Shown one piece after another: positions 4,737 to 5,971 of a DNA stretch of 5,971 bases. The stretch covers positions 1 to 5,971 of the forward strand of contig JAIVHN010000065.1 of assembly GCA_020201015.1 (NCBI GenBank). The letters are read 5' to 3'. This DNA comes from Spirochaeta sp. (GTDB lineage: Bacteria > Spirochaetota > Spirochaetia > DSM-27196 > SLAA01). Numbering within the stretch: the stretch's first letter is position 1; the number at the start of each line of letters is the position of its first letter. A model generated the notes under the pieces. It saw nothing but the letters and a program-made list of their open reading frames with translations. It was not told the origin of the DNA and did no database searches. Made by a program: the position numbers and the translations under genes.

Positions 4737-5970
4737 AGTTCTCAAAAGCTTGTACTAATCGTTGCAGCGCTTGTTCGACCTTGTCGCGGTGGTTAAAGGC
4801 GCTAATGCGCACATAACCTTCGCCAGCCGGTCCGAAACCAGTACCTGGCGTAATGACTACGCCTGCACGCTCAAGCGCCTTATCGAAAAACGACCATGAA
4901 TCGCCACGGCAGTCAATCCAGACATAGGGCGAGTTTACCCCACCAACACAGGTGTAGCCAAAAGACTCAATGGCGGTGCGAATGAGGCCTGCGTTGCTCA
5001 GGTAGTAGTCGGTCATTTGTCGGACTTCTTCACGACCCGTCTCGGTGTAACAAGCCGCTGCCGCCCTTTGAACCGGATACGAGACGCCGTTAAACTTGGT
5101 TGTGTGGCGCCGGTTCCAGAGCTCACGTACCGATACGGCGGCACCACGTGCGTCGTAGGCGGTACAGGCCTTGGGTACTACGGTGAAGGCGCAGCGGGTA
5201 CCGGTAAACCCTGCGGTCTTGGAAAAGCTCCGAAATTCAACAGCTACTTTCTCGGCTCCTGGAATCTCGTAAATTGAGCGCGGCAACTCGGGATCACGTA
5301 CATAGGCTTCGTAGGCTGCATCAAAGAGTATCAGCGACTGGTTGTCCCGCGCATACTCAACCCAGGCAGCAAGCTGCTGTTTGGTCGCCGTTGCACCGGT
5401 GGGATTGTTCGGAAAGCACAAATAGATTAGGTCTACTTTTTCCTGCTTGCTTTGCGGCGGCGTTGGAACGAAGCCGTTTTCGGCGTTTGCCACGAAGTAG
5501 TGCAGGCCAGCAAAACGACCATTATCGTAGGCGCCGGTGCGTCCGGCCATGACGTTGGTGTCCACGTATACCGGGTATACCGGGTCCGGTACTCCTACTT
5601 GAATGTCGGTTGCAAAAAGCTCTTGAATGTTCCCGGTATCACATTTGGCGCCGTCACTGATAAAGATTTCATCAGGGGCGATGTTGATACCGCGCGAGCC
5701 GAAATCCCCCTCCGCTATTGCTTCTCGTAGGAATGCGTAACCTTGTTCCGGACCATAGCCATGAAATCCGGCATCGCTGCCCATTTCTTCCACCGCATGG
5801 CGAAATGCGGCAGTTATACTGGGCGGTAGGGCTAATGTTACATCTCCTATTCCCAACCGAATTATTTCGCTATCGGGGTGAGCTGAACGATACTCCTCTA
5901 CTTTTCGTGCTATTTCACTGAACAGATATGAAGACTGGAGTTTTGCGTAGTGTGGGTTTACTTGAATCAT
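4735..5970 (-). CDS. dapL: LL-diaminopimelate aminotransferase
   Basis: PLP-dependent class I/II aminotransferase of 411 residues that converts L-tetrahydrodipicolinate plus glutamate directly to LL-diaminopimelate, bypassing the acylated intermediates; the product feeds lysine and peptidoglycan synthesis. The N-terminus (YAKLQSSYLFSEIARKV, residues 8-24) is characteristic of DapL. Other marks: GIGDVT (40-45), HGYGPEQGY (70-78), SDGAKCD (105-111), NNPTG (188-192), FDAAYEAY (216-223), the PLP lysine Lys251 in SFSKTAGFTG, and Arg388 in VRISAF for substrate carboxylate binding. The ATG is 2 bases from the right edge. The protein is full length from this Met, but its promoter and SD lie outside the window. 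It ends 27 bases from the convergent ribA stop, so it is a separate transcription unit and probably unrelated to the cluster. Because DapL is restricted to certain lineages, it is a useful taxonomic clue. Confidence 0.95.
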   Translation of the reverse strand: MIQVNPHYAKLQSSYLFSEIARKVEEYRSAHPDSEIIRLGIGDVTLALPPSITAAFRHAVEEMGSDAGFHGYGPEQGYAFLREAIAEGDFGSRGINIAPDEIFISDGAKCDTGNIQELFATDIQVGVPDPVYPVYVDTNVMAGRTGAYDNGRFAGLHYFVANAENGFVPTPPQSKQEKVDLIYLCFPNNPTGATATKQQLAAWVEYARDNQSLILFDAAYEAYVRDPELPRSIYEIPGAEKVAVEFRSFSKTAGFTGTRCAFTVVPKACTAYDARGAAVSVRELWNRRHTTKFNGVSYPVQRAAAACYTETGREEVRQMTDYYLSNAGLIRTAIESFGYTCVGGVNSPYVWIDCRGDSWSFFDKALERAGVVITPGTGFGPAGEGYVRISAFNHRDKVEQALQRLVQAFEN

Positions 5971-5971
5971 A

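Noticed and set aside
4713..4747. TTTTGAG (4713-4719) and CTCAAAA (4741-4747) as a bidirectional terminator
   Set aside because: The T- and A-runs are on the wrong sides for intrinsic termination in either direction, and the right arm lies within the dapL coding sequence.
5567..5587. Short direct repeat of TACCGGGT in dapL
   Set aside because: Explained by the coding sequence for the repeated Pro-Val-Tyr residues (130-135); not a separate element.
1..5971. CRISPR array, tRNA/rRNA genes, insertion sequence or attachment site
   Set aside because: No regularly spaced repeats, tRNA-like cloverleaf, transposase-like protein or terminal inverted repeats were seen; nearly all the sequence is accounted for by the seven genes.

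Overview
The window appears to be bacterial chromosome: densely packed genes, Shine-Dalgarno sites, overlapping starts and stops, and mid-range GC judged by eye. The lineage cannot be fixed from the sequence. LL-diaminopimelate aminotransferase (DapL) occurs in only some bacterial groups. The GTP cyclohydrolase II / RibD-reductase / PTPS / dehydrogenase / glycosyltransferase grouping is one I associate from memory with actinobacteria. A moderate-GC actinobacterium is therefore my tentative guess.

Layout. Five genes run leftward on the minus strand from about 3797 to the left edge, as one tightly overlapped operon. In order of transcription they are: a stand-alone RibD C-terminal-type reductase (3069-3797), a medium-chain dehydrogenase (2072-3076), a divergent 6-pyruvoyl-tetrahydropterin synthase (PTPS) homologue (1717-2091), a GT4-type glycosyltransferase (530-1738), and an MFS transporter cut by the edge (1-533). 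Neighbouring genes overlap by 4 to 22 bases, which suggests co-translation. A 166-base divergent intergenic region (3798-3963) holds candidate promoters in both directions and a perfect inverted repeat next to the rightward -10 box. Rightward lies ribA, GTP cyclohydrolase II (3964-4707). It converges on a complete dapL (4735-5970, minus strand), which serves lysine/peptidoglycan synthesis and is probably unrelated to the cluster.

How the genes may work together (inference). RibA would open GTP to a diaminopyrimidine ribosyl phosphate. The RibD-type reductase would reduce its ribose to ribitol. The PTPS homologue and the dehydrogenase would remodel the heterocycle or side chain, the glycosyltransferase would add sugar, and the MFS protein would export the product. 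No DHBP synthase, lumazine synthase, riboflavin synthase or deaminase domain is in the window. The set therefore looks like a specialised pathway that borrows the first riboflavin steps, comparable in logic to 7-azapteridine (toxoflavin) biosynthesis, rather than a riboflavin operon. The most striking detail is the PTPS homologue: it keeps the three zinc histidines but has lost the catalytic Cys (now Glu) and the catalytic Asp-His pair (now Asn-Asn), so it probably does not do canonical PTPS/QueD chemistry.
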